64,000 nucleotides of DNA from positions 1 through 64,000 of the forward strand of contig JAOAHN010000084.1 of assembly GCA_026415215.1 (NCBI GenBank). The letters run 5' to 3'. The position numbers and the translations under genes are program-made. The notes beneath the pieces are model-generated. The model saw only the letters and a list, made by a program, of their open reading frames with translations, was not told where the DNA came from and searched no databases. Positions 45,899 through 53,788 of the stretch are shown in pieces (the first letter of the stretch is position 1; every line of letters starts with the position of its first letter). Source of the stretch: Candidatus Hydrogenedentota bacterium. Lineage in GTDB: Bacteria > Hydrogenedentota > Hydrogenedentia > Hydrogenedentales > Hydrogenedentaceae.

Positions 45899-47890
45899 TC
45901 ATTCTTGGATTTTGGGAATAAATAGATTATCACAAACTTTATTATTCTTACAACTTGTAATATAAATTTGTTGTTCTAAGCAATGATTATTTTCTCTAAG
46001 TTTTTTGAGTTCTGATTCTATTTTCATATTGAGTTTTTGATAAGTTAGACCTGCCATTTCTAACTGTTCTGCTCGAGATGCATGCTGACAAAATGGGTTA
46101 GAAATCCCAATTCTTATAATCTTGGGATAATTATGAATATAATCTGTGTTTTCATTGTAAAATTCGAGCACAGCTGAACCAAACCCCCCTTCAAGAGTAT
46201 TTTCCTCAACTGTGAATATTAGTGGAGTAGATATACTACTTAATAGAGCAGAATCCAGTGGTTTAATCCATCGGGCATCGATTACTCCCACTGAGAAACC
46301 TATCATATTTAATTGTTGTGCTACCTCTAAGGATGGTTTTACAAGTGGCCCTATAGCAATAATATAAGCATCCTCACCGTCCATAAGAATGTCAGCCCCA
46401 GCTATATTTCTATTCTCTACTGGACATATCGTTGGAGCAGGGCATTTAGGATATCTGATGGCAATTGGATGATTCCTCGATAGTGCAAATTTGAGCAAAA
46501 GTTTAAGGTCTTCGCCGTCTCTCGGGGTACAAATAGCAAGATTCGGGATGGCTCTCAAATATGAGATGTCAAAAGTGCCCATATGAGTAGCACCATCTTC
46601 ACCTACTAACCCTGCCCTATCGATTGCGAATATAACGGGTAATTTTTGTAAACATATATCATGAATTATTTGGTCGTATGCTCTTTGCAGAAATGTAGAG
46701 TATATAGCTACAACAGGTTTATAGCCTTGGGCGGATAAGCCACCTGCGAATGTAACTGCGTGTTGTTCACAAATACCAACATCGAAGTATCTATCTGGAA
46801 ATTTTTTTGAGAATTCTATTAGACCAGTGCCTACAGGCATAGCAGCAGTTATAGCAACAATGCGGTGGTCTTCTTCTCCTAACTTACAAATTTCTTCACT
46901 AAAATAGTCTGTGAAAGTTCTGGAATGTGCATTTCCGTTTTCGTGAGCTGGTAAGCTTTCTCCCTCCTTGTCTTTCTCCTTGAATTGAGAAGGGGATATG
47001 CCATGGTATTTTTGAGGATCGAGTTCCGCTTCTTTGTAACCTTTTCCTTTTTCAGTTTTACAGTGAAAAAGGACAGGTTCATTGAAGAATTTTAGTCGTT
47101 CGAAACATTCTATTAATAGTGGTAGGTCATGACCATCTACAGGACCAATATAGTTAAATCCGAGATCTTGAAACAGAGAGCCTTTCGTGATAAAAGCTTT
47201 CACAGATTTTTCTAAATCTTGAATAGTTCTGGTTACTTTTTCTCCTACTATCCTTTTTACAAAACTACCAACATCTTCTTTAGCTCTTTTGTAGTAATAG
47301 GCTGTGATGAGTTTATTAAAATATTTTGCAAGTGCTCCTGTGTTTGGTCCTATCGACATTTCGTTGTCGTTTAGTACTACGATCATCCTGATTCCAAGAT
47401 GGCCGGCATGGTTAAGAGCTTCCATTGCCATTCCCCCAGTCATGGCACCGTCGCCTATTACAGCTACAACATTGTGTTTTTCTCTGTTGAGGTCTCTTGC
47501 AACTGCCATTCCCAATGCTGCAGATATAGAGGTAGAGCTATGGCCTGTTCCAAAGTAATCGAAGGGACTCTCGTCTCTGGATGGATAACCGCCTATTCCC
47601 CCTTTTTTCCGAAGGGTGTGAAAATTTTTGTTTCTTCCTGTGAGTATCTTGTGCGCATAAGCTTGGTGGCCAACATCCCAGATTATAATATCTTTTCTGA
47701 TGTCGAATACATAGTGCAAAGCTAATGTGAGTTCTACTACTCCTAAAGGAGAAGCAAGATGTCCTCCGTTTTTTAACACAGTTGTTATTATTTTTTCTCT
47801 GATCTCTTGGGCGAGTAATTCTAATTGTGAAATCGAAAGCTTTTTTAGTTCCGCGGGGGAATCTATTAGTTCTAAAAGACTCATAACCAT
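45899..47890 (-). CDS. dxs: 1-deoxy-D-xylulose-5-phosphate synthase
   Basis: DXS condenses pyruvate and glyceraldehyde 3-phosphate with thiamine diphosphate, the first step of the MEP isoprenoid pathway, which also supplies thiamine and pyridoxal precursors. The 663-residue protein has HLASPLGVVELTLALHYVFD, FGTGHSSTSISAALGMA, the ThDP motif VIGDGAMTGGMAMEALNHAG followed by VVLNDNEMSIGPN, FNYIGPVDGHDLPLLI, DVGICEQHAVTFAGGLS, and DRAGLVGEDGATHMG. All are diagnostic. The last 25 residues are a Cys-containing tail beyond the usual end. It is upstream of the tRNA-Leu in the same direction. Confidence 0.97.
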   Translation of the reverse strand: MVMSLLELIDSPAELKKLSISQLELLAQEIREKIITTVLKNGGHLASPLGVVELTLALHYVFDIRKDIIIWDVGHQAYAHKILTGRNKNFHTLRKKGGIGGYPSRDESPFDYFGTGHSSTSISAALGMAVARDLNREKHNVVAVIGDGAMTGGMAMEALNHAGHLGIRMIVVLNDNEMSIGPNTGALAKYFNKLITAYYYKRAKEDVGSFVKRIVGEKVTRTIQDLEKSVKAFITKGSLFQDLGFNYIGPVDGHDLPLLIECFERLKFFNEPVLFHCKTEKGKGYKEAELDPQKYHGISPSQFKEKDKEGESLPAHENGNAHSRTFTDYFSEEICKLGEEDHRIVAITAAMPVGTGLIEFSKKFPDRYFDVGICEQHAVTFAGGLSAQGYKPVVAIYSTFLQRAYDQIIHDICLQKLPVIFAIDRAGLVGEDGATHMGTFDISYLRAIPNLAICTPRDGEDLKLLLKFALSRNHPIAIRYPKCPAPTICPVENRNIAGADILMDGEDAYIIAIGPLVKPSLEVAQQLNMIGFSVGVIDARWIKPLDSALLSSISTPLIFTVEENTLEGGFGSAVLEFYNENTDYIHNYPKIIRIGISNPFCQHASRAEQLEMAGLTYQKLNMKIESELKKLRENNHCLEQQIYITSCKNNKVCDNLFIPKIQE

Positions 47891-48034
47891 TTACTACCTA
47901 TAAAAGGCTTTCATAAAGGCTTGTTTTTATTATACATCTTCGAAATCTATTATTTCTCTTTAAGAGAGATTGTTAGATATAATACATCACCCCTTTTTAG
48001 TAATATCGAAGAAATCTTTAAGAAAGGTATAGAG

Positions 48035-48820
48035 ATGAGGAGAAAAGAGTTTTTCCTGTTTTGTTTTTTACTGTGCTTTATTATGAAAATATCCTTTTCA
48101 GATGAGATAGCTGAAAAAGGGAGGCAAGTATACGATTTATGGGCAAAATCTGTGATAACTGTTAGAGCAAGTATAAACATATCTATTTCTGAAAATGAAG
48201 AGGAATCTGTATCTCAATGCACTGGAATGTTAGTTCAGCCGAGGGGGGTGGCGGTTTTGGCTCTTTCTGCACTTGACCCTTCTGTGTTATTAGATCCTGA
48301 GGTTAGAAAAGGTGTGATGATAAGGATAAACTATGTAAAAATGATTTTTAAGGATGATAAGGAGGTTAACGCAGAGGTTCTTTTACAGGACAAAGATAGA
48401 GATATAATGGTAATTAGGGCAAAGGAAAATTTGCCTGAAGATATAGCAATAGTATCTTTAGAAGATGATAATGTTACTGGAGTGAAGGTTCTTGATCCCC
48501 TTTTGATGTTCATGCAGATGGGGAAGATAGCTAAAAGGACACATAGTGTATCTGTTTTAAGAGTGGAAAGTATTGTAGATCAACCATTTTTATTCTACAC
48601 TGTTGATCAAGGGCGAGCTCTTGATGTCTTAAGTTCTCCCTTTTTTACTTTGGAAGGGAAATTCGTTGGGTTAGGTGTGGTGAGAATAATGGAGGGTTGG
48701 AAAGAGGAAGTAGAAGGTAATTCTATGGTTATAATTATGCCCGCGAAACAAATAATTTCTGTAATAAAAGAAGCACTTTCTATTGTAGGAAATGAAAAGG
48801 GCAAAACTGATAATAAATGA
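48035..48820 (+). CDS. Secreted trypsin-like (HtrA-related) protein, probably catalytically inactive
   Basis: The ATG at 48035 follows AAGAAAGG and starts with a signal peptide (FFLFCFLLCFIMKISFSDEI), giving 261 residues; the longer frame begins in non-coding-looking sequence. The body resembles the chymotrypsin fold of HtrA proteases: a first strand VITVRASI, QCTGMLVQPRGVAVLALSAL in place of GSG.V....G.I.TN.HV, DKDRDIMVIRAK in place of D...D.AV.K, and DVLSSPFFTLEGKFVGLGV in place of GNSGGPL...G.VVGI. The His-to-Ala-like and Ser-to-Leu changes would remove catalysis. It could be a periplasmic sensor or chaperone; family assignment is moderate. Confidence 0.6.
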   Translation: MRRKEFFLFCFLLCFIMKISFSDEIAEKGRQVYDLWAKSVITVRASINISISENEEESVSQCTGMLVQPRGVAVLALSALDPSVLLDPEVRKGVMIRINYVKMIFKDDKEVNAEVLLQDKDRDIMVIRAKENLPEDIAIVSLEDDNVTGVKVLDPLLMFMQMGKIAKRTHSVSVLRVESIVDQPFLFYTVDQGRALDVLSSPFFTLEGKFVGLGVVRIMEGWKEEVEGNSMVIIMPAKQIISVIKEALSIVGNEKGKTDNK

Positions 48821-48821
48821 A

Positions 48822-48847
48822 ACATTCTCAGTTTGAGAATGTATAAT
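48822..48847 (+). promoter_or_regulatory. Operator-like inverted repeat overlapping a promoter -10, upstream of the 47-residue peptide gene
   Basis: ACATTCTCA-GTT-TGAGAATGT (48822-48842) is a perfect nine-base inverted repeat whose last T is the first base of TATAAT (48842-48847). The peptide start follows about 55 bases later. There is no T tract, so a terminator for the upstream gene is less likely than an operator that would block the promoter. Confidence 0.5.
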
Positions 48848-48901
48848 ATAAAGCGATTTATTTGATTTTTTACAAGTGTTTATTAAAAGAAGGAGATATA
48901 A

Positions 48902-49045
48902 ATGAAGCATGTTAGATTAGTTACACTTCGAAAGCCCGAAGTCGCGTCCACAGAAGCTATACTTCAAATAGTTGCTGCGGTTCTTACTGCTTTGGCAGGC
49001 TTGTTAACTGCTTTAGCTCCTCTGTTGAACAAGGGTGGAAGTTGA
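48902..49045 (+). CDS. 47-residue small protein with HxKxxTLxP-type N-terminus
   Basis: The ATG has an excellent ribosome-binding site (AGAAGGAGATAT) and its own likely promoter with an operator-like repeat. The N-terminus MKHVRLVTLRKP is basic and matches the N-termini of the two small proteins at 59911-60293. Residues about 18-42 form a hydrophobic, alanine/leucine-rich amphipathic or membrane helix (AILQIVAAVLTALAGLLTAL) and the end is NKGGS. It converges with the thiolase gene. No known family; function unknown. Confidence 0.65.
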   Translation: MKHVRLVTLRKPEVASTEAILQIVAAVLTALAGLLTALAPLLNKGGS

Positions 49046-49100
49046 AGTTTTAAAAAGAAAATTATTAATGAGACATAGAAGTAAGAAATTGTAAAGAGAA

Positions 49101-50285
49101 TTAGGACACTTCAAATAAGCCGGCAATACCCATTCCACCGCCGATACAGAGAGTAGCGATTCCCTTTTTAGCTTTTCTACGAAGTAGTTCGTGTATTAGT
49201 GTTACTGTTATTCGGTTTCCTGAACAGCCTATTGGGTGGCCTAATGCTATAGCACCGCCATTAACATTTACTAGTTGGGGGTCTATCCCTATTTCTTTGA
49301 TACACGGTATCGATTGTGCAGCAAATGCCTCATTTAATTCCCACAGGTCAATATGGTTCACATTTAGCTTGTTAATATCAAGTAATTTTTTGGTAGCGAC
49401 TATAGGGCCTAAGCCCATGAAAGCGGGATCACAGCCGGCAGACTCTATATCTAAAATCCTAATAGGGGTGAAAGCCGGTTTTACATGATTGAGAGATTTT
49501 TCTGATACGATTAGAACCGCAGAAGCTCCATCGTTTATGCCGGAGGCATTCCCCGCAGTAACAGTCCCATTAGGTTTAAATGCTGGCTTGAGTTTGCTAA
49601 GCTTTTCCAGATTTGTGTCAGTTTTGGGATGTTCGTCTTTCTCAATCGTTAAGGGACCTTTTTTAGTTTCAATAGTTACGGGGATAATTTCTTCTTTAAA
49701 TTTACCCTCTTCAAAAGCTTTTGCATACTTCATTTGACTTTCGTAAGCAAAGAGGTCTTGTTCTTCTCGGGAAATATTGTATCTTTCTGCTACATTTTCG
49801 GCAGTAATTCCCATATGGTATAAATTGAAAATATCTAACAGTCCGTCGTAAATCATACTGTCTATAGCGGGAACATCTCCCATTCTGGAACCTCTTCGCA
49901 TGCTTTTTAGTAGATATGGAGCTTGGGACATGTTCTCCATTCCCCCTGCAATAACAATATTTGCTCTTCCTGTGATTATAGATAGCCAGCCTAACTCTAT
50001 AGCCTTCATCCCAGAACCGCATACCATATTGACTGTGTAGGCAGGTGTTTCTACAGGTATCCCACTTTTCACGGAGACTTGGCGAGTAGGATTCTGACCA
50101 AGGCCTGCGGTGAGTACTTGTCCGAAAATTACTTCATCAATTAGGTTGGGCGAAATCTCTGGATGTCGGTTTAAAAGTGATTTTACAACATTGGCACCTA
50201 ATTCTACAGCAGATAAATCGAGGAAATAACCATTCAGACTTCCTATAGGAGTCCGTAGGGCATCGATTATGTATGCTTGGTTCAT
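49101..50285 (-). CDS. Acetyl-CoA C-acetyltransferase (thiolase)
   Basis: Thiolases condense two acetyl-CoA or cleave acyl-CoA in the cytoplasm. The ATG at 50285 follows AAGGAT and gives 394 residues. The nucleophile Cys is in VNMVCGSGMKAIELG (about residue 88). NELNEAFAAQ, GGAIALGHPIGCSGNRI (His about 350, Cys in GHPIGCSG) and CIGGGMGIA complete the family triad. The SGI.V..PAYTVN start is typical of biosynthetic thiolases (AtoB/ThlA). No other fatty-acid or polyhydroxybutyrate gene adjoins it, but the acyl-CoA-binding protein is divergent next door. Confidence 0.93.
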   Translation of the reverse strand: MNQAYIIDALRTPIGSLNGYFLDLSAVELGANVVKSLLNRHPEISPNLIDEVIFGQVLTAGLGQNPTRQVSVKSGIPVETPAYTVNMVCGSGMKAIELGWLSIITGRANIVIAGGMENMSQAPYLLKSMRRGSRMGDVPAIDSMIYDGLLDIFNLYHMGITAENVAERYNISREEQDLFAYESQMKYAKAFEEGKFKEEIIPVTIETKKGPLTIEKDEHPKTDTNLEKLSKLKPAFKPNGTVTAGNASGINDGASAVLIVSEKSLNHVKPAFTPIRILDIESAGCDPAFMGLGPIVATKKLLDINKLNVNHIDLWELNEAFAAQSIPCIKEIGIDPQLVNVNGGAIALGHPIGCSGNRITVTLIHELLRRKAKKGIATLCIGGGMGIAGLFEVS

Positions 50286-50442
50286 TTTAATATCCTTCAT
50301 TAGTTTTTAGATTTGAGAAGAGAAATATTTTGAAAATAATAATAAATTTTATTGCTACAATTTGACAAATCAAAAATATTTGTTTTAATATCTTATTGTA
50401 TACTTAATGGTAAGTAAAACTCGAAACTTAGGAGAATCAAAT

Positions 50443-50718
50443 ATGTCAGAGGACTTAAAAGCAAAATTTGAAAGGGCAGCGAAAGAAGTAACTCAGCTTT
50501 CTGAAGCTCCGGATAATCAAACCAAATTGAGGCTCTATGCTCTTTACAAGCAGGCTACTGAAGGCGATTGTGCAGGACCTCGACCAGGTCTGTTCGACAT
50601 GGTAGGTAAGGTTAAGTATGATGCTTGGAAAGCCCTCGAGGGCACACCTAAAGAACAAGCGATGCAGATGTATATTGACTTAGTAGAGGAGTTAAAAGCG
50701 AAAGACTCCCAAAAATAA
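50443..50718 (+). CDS. Acyl-CoA-binding protein (ACBP)
   Basis: ACBPs bind long-chain acyl-CoA esters in the cytoplasm. The ATG at 50443 follows TTAGGAG and gives 91 residues, the normal size. The core matches the family: LRLYALYKQATEGDC..RPG, followed by KVKYDAWKALEGTPKEQAMQMYIDLVEELK, including the YxxYKQAT and KxDAW signatures. ACBP is common in eukaryotes and patchy in bacteria. It diverges from the thiolase gene, about 160 bases apart, which fits an acyl-CoA theme. Confidence 0.92.
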   Translation: MSEDLKAKFERAAKEVTQLSEAPDNQTKLRLYALYKQATEGDCAGPRPGLFDMVGKVKYDAWKALEGTPKEQAMQMYIDLVEELKAKDSQK

Positions 50719-50763
50719 TGTACTTAATGTTAATTTTGAATTTTTGCTATACTGAATAAAGAA

Positions 50764-50791
50764 GCCCGCTTTCAAAGGTATGAAAGCGGGC
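50764..50791. terminator. Bidirectional intrinsic terminator between ACBP and ppdK
   Basis: GCCCGCTTTCA and TGAAAGCGGGC form a perfect 11-base stem with a six-base loop, followed on the plus strand by TAATATTATTTTT and on the minus strand by TTCTTTATTC. It lies between two convergent genes. Confidence 0.85.
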
Positions 50792-50816
50792 TAATATTAT
50801 TTTTGCAAAGAGAGGA

Positions 50817-53615
50817 TTATTTCTTTGATTTTTTAGAAGCGGTTTTGGATTTGGCTGAGAATTTTGGACGAGGATTCTCAATTGCAGCTTGAGATGCTGC
50901 GAATTTTGCGATAGGCACTCTATATGGGCTACAGCTTACATAGTCGAGTCCTATTTTGTGACAGAATTTTACAGACGAAGGCTCGCCTCCAAGTTCACCC
51001 CAAATACCACACTTAAGAGTTGGACGAGTAGCTCTGCCTTTTTCAACCGCCATCTTAACAAGTTGTCCAACGCCCTCTTGGTCTAATACCTCGAATGGGT
51101 CATGAGGTAAGATCTTGTTCTCAAGGTAGTAAGGTAAAAAGCTTCCAACATCGTCTCTCGAGAAGCCATAGGTCATCTGGGTGAGGTCGTTTGTTCCGAA
51201 GCTAAAGAACTCTGCTGTCTCTGCAATTTGGTCTCCAGTTAGAGCGGCACGTGGCACTTCTATCATTGTGCCCACAAGGTAATTTATTTTTACCTTTTCT
51301 TGTTCTATTACTTCTTTAGCTACTTTGTGGATTATTTCTACTTGATTGTCAAGTTCAGATTTAGTACCCACTAATGGCACCATTATTTCAGGGAGTACTT
51401 TCACTTTTTGTTTTATTAAAGTTGCAGCAGCTTCAAAAATTGCTCTTGCTTGCATCTCTGTAATTTCTGGATATGTTATGCCTAATCTACAGCCTCGATG
51501 GCCTAACATTGGATTAAGTTCGTGAAGGTCTTGAACTCGTGCTTTTATTTCTTCTACCTTCACATTGCATAGTTTTGCAAGTTTTTCCAGCTCGTCTTGA
51601 TCTTCGAGTAAAGTTCCCACGAATTCATGTAAAGGTGGGTCTAATAACCTTATAGTTACAGGTTTGCCTTTCATAACTTTGAATATAGCGATGAAATCTT
51701 CTTTTTGGAAAGGTAAGAGTTTCATTACTGCTTTTCTGCGTTCTTCCTTATTCTTAGCAAGTATCATCTCTCTCATGTGGATAATTCTTTCAGGTTGGAA
51801 GAACATGTGTTCAGTTCTCGCTAATCCGATTCCTTCTGCACCAAACTCCAAGGCTTTTGCTGCATCTTCGGGTCTTTCTGCATTGGTTCGCACACCTATT
51901 TGACGGAACTCTTCAGCCCACTTTGTAATTGTAATAAACCACTTGTTCTTCAATGGGTCTGGCGGTATAACTGGCAGTTGTCCTAAATATACTTTTCCTT
52001 CTGTCCCGTTTAGAGATACCCAGTCGCCTTCGCGTATCACGATAATCTCCTCACTCCCGTCAGGATTTTGTTTAGCGACCCGGGCTTCTTTCTTCTCAAA
52101 ATCGATTTGAAGAGCTTTACATCCCACTATGCAACATTTACCCCAGCCCCTTGCTACCAAAGCGGCATGAGATGTCATTCCTCCTACTGCAGTGAGTATT
52201 GCCTCTGCTACATGCATACCGTGAACATCCTCGGGAGAAGTTTCATCTCTTACGAGGATTACTTTTTTACCTTCCTTTGCCCATGCTTCCGCATCATCTG
52301 CGGTGAATACAACCTGTCCTACTGCTCCTCCCGGTCCCGCGGGCAAGCCTGAGGCAATAGGTTTTGCCTTTTGTTCTTCTTTGGGATCGAGCATTGGATG
52401 AAGAAATTCATCTAATTGGGATGGCTTTACTCTTAAGATAGCAGTTTTCTTATCGATAAGTCTTTCTTTTAACATCTCTACTGCGATACGGACTGCGGCA
52501 ATTCCTGTTCTTTTGCCCGTCCGAGTTTGTAGCATGTAGAGTTTGCCCTCCTCAATAGTGAATTCAATATCTTGCATGTCTCTGAAATGCTTTTCTAATT
52601 TGTTTCTGATAGATACTAACTCTTTATATACTTGGGGCATGTATTCTTCAAGAGAGGGTAGGTTTTTGTTGTCTTCATTTTTAGAGTATTTGTTTAGCGG
52701 GAAAGGAGTTCTAATTCCAGCTACTACATCTTCTCCCTGAGCGTTGATTAACCACTCTCCGTAAAATACATTTTCGCCCGTACTGGGATTTCTCGTGAAG
52801 GCAACTCCTGTAGCGGAATGCTCGCCCATGTTTCCAAATACCATGGCTTGCACATTTACTGCGGTACCCCAATCATCAGGGATTTTTTCTATCCGGCGGT
52901 AAGAAACTGCTCTCTTGCCATTCCATGATTGAAAGACTGCTTTAATAGCGCCCCATAGTTGCTCATTAGGGTCATCGGGAAATTGTTTCCCCAAGTTTTC
53001 TCTGACTATTTCCTTAAATAGTTCACAAAGTTTCTTAAGGTCCTCAGCATCAAGTTCGGTATCATACTTAACACCTTTAGACTTTTTCATTTCATCCATG
53101 GCTTTTTCGAGTTTTTTGCGGATGCCATCTTCTTCTTTTGGTGGTTCTATACCTGCCGCTTTTTCCATAACTACATCTGAATACATCATTATTAATCTGC
53201 GGTAGGAATCATATACGAACCGTTCATTTTTAGTTTTTTCAATGAGTCCAGGTATAGTCTTTGAGCATAAACCTACATTAAGTACTGTTTCCATCATCCC
53301 TGGCATTGACACTCTTGCACCTGAACGGACTGATACAAGAAGAGGGTTCTGTGGGTCCCCAAATTTTCTACCCATTATTTTTTCAACTTTTTGAATTGCC
53401 TTGGCTACTTCATCTTTAAGAGTTTCAGGAAGTTTTCCTTTGTTTGCATAATAAATGGTACACATCTCCGTAGATATGGTGAATCCAGCGGGAACGGGGA
53501 AGCCTAAGTTAGCCATCTCCGCAAGATTAGCTCCTTTACCGCCAAGGATTTCTTTCATGCTTGCTCTGCCTTCCGCTTTGCCAGGAGCAAATAAATATAC
53601 ATACTTTTTACTCAT
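50817..53615 (-). CDS. ppdK: Pyruvate, phosphate dikinase
   Basis: PPDK interconverts pyruvate, ATP and phosphate with PEP, AMP and diphosphate, linking glycolysis and gluconeogenesis. The 932-residue protein has the nucleotide-binding N-terminal domain (GGKGANLAEMANLGFPVPAGFTI, SVRSGARVSMPGMMETVLN), the phosphohistidine domain with the catalytic His in GGMTSHAALVARGWGKCCIVG, and the PEP/pyruvate TIM barrel with GIGLARTEHMFF, MLGHRGCRLGI, GTMIEVPRAAL and SFGTNDLTQMTYGFSRDD. All key residues are present. The C-terminal 30 residues are a lysine/serine-rich tail. Confidence 0.97.
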   Translation of the reverse strand: MSKKYVYLFAPGKAEGRASMKEILGGKGANLAEMANLGFPVPAGFTISTEMCTIYYANKGKLPETLKDEVAKAIQKVEKIMGRKFGDPQNPLLVSVRSGARVSMPGMMETVLNVGLCSKTIPGLIEKTKNERFVYDSYRRLIMMYSDVVMEKAAGIEPPKEEDGIRKKLEKAMDEMKKSKGVKYDTELDAEDLKKLCELFKEIVRENLGKQFPDDPNEQLWGAIKAVFQSWNGKRAVSYRRIEKIPDDWGTAVNVQAMVFGNMGEHSATGVAFTRNPSTGENVFYGEWLINAQGEDVVAGIRTPFPLNKYSKNEDNKNLPSLEEYMPQVYKELVSIRNKLEKHFRDMQDIEFTIEEGKLYMLQTRTGKRTGIAAVRIAVEMLKERLIDKKTAILRVKPSQLDEFLHPMLDPKEEQKAKPIASGLPAGPGGAVGQVVFTADDAEAWAKEGKKVILVRDETSPEDVHGMHVAEAILTAVGGMTSHAALVARGWGKCCIVGCKALQIDFEKKEARVAKQNPDGSEEIIVIREGDWVSLNGTEGKVYLGQLPVIPPDPLKNKWFITITKWAEEFRQIGVRTNAERPEDAAKALEFGAEGIGLARTEHMFFQPERIIHMREMILAKNKEERRKAVMKLLPFQKEDFIAIFKVMKGKPVTIRLLDPPLHEFVGTLLEDQDELEKLAKLCNVKVEEIKARVQDLHELNPMLGHRGCRLGITYPEITEMQARAIFEAAATLIKQKVKVLPEIMVPLVGTKSELDNQVEIIHKVAKEVIEQEKVKINYLVGTMIEVPRAALTGDQIAETAEFFSFGTNDLTQMTYGFSRDDVGSFLPYYLENKILPHDPFEVLDQEGVGQLVKMAVEKGRATRPTLKCGIWGELGGEPSSVKFCHKIGLDYVSCSPYRVPIAKFAASQAAIENPRPKFSAKSKTASKKSKK

Positions 53616-53788
53616 AACTGTAATTCTCCTAAATGAGTTTATTATTGTTATTTATTGAATTTATATTTTTTATAGATTGATGAAACCCCCTCTGTAGGTT
53701 AAAGAGTAGGGAATTAGTATGGTATTATATTCAATCAGTTCTAACTTTATCAAGTAATATTTACTTAAAAATTAAAGGGGAATTAAAA

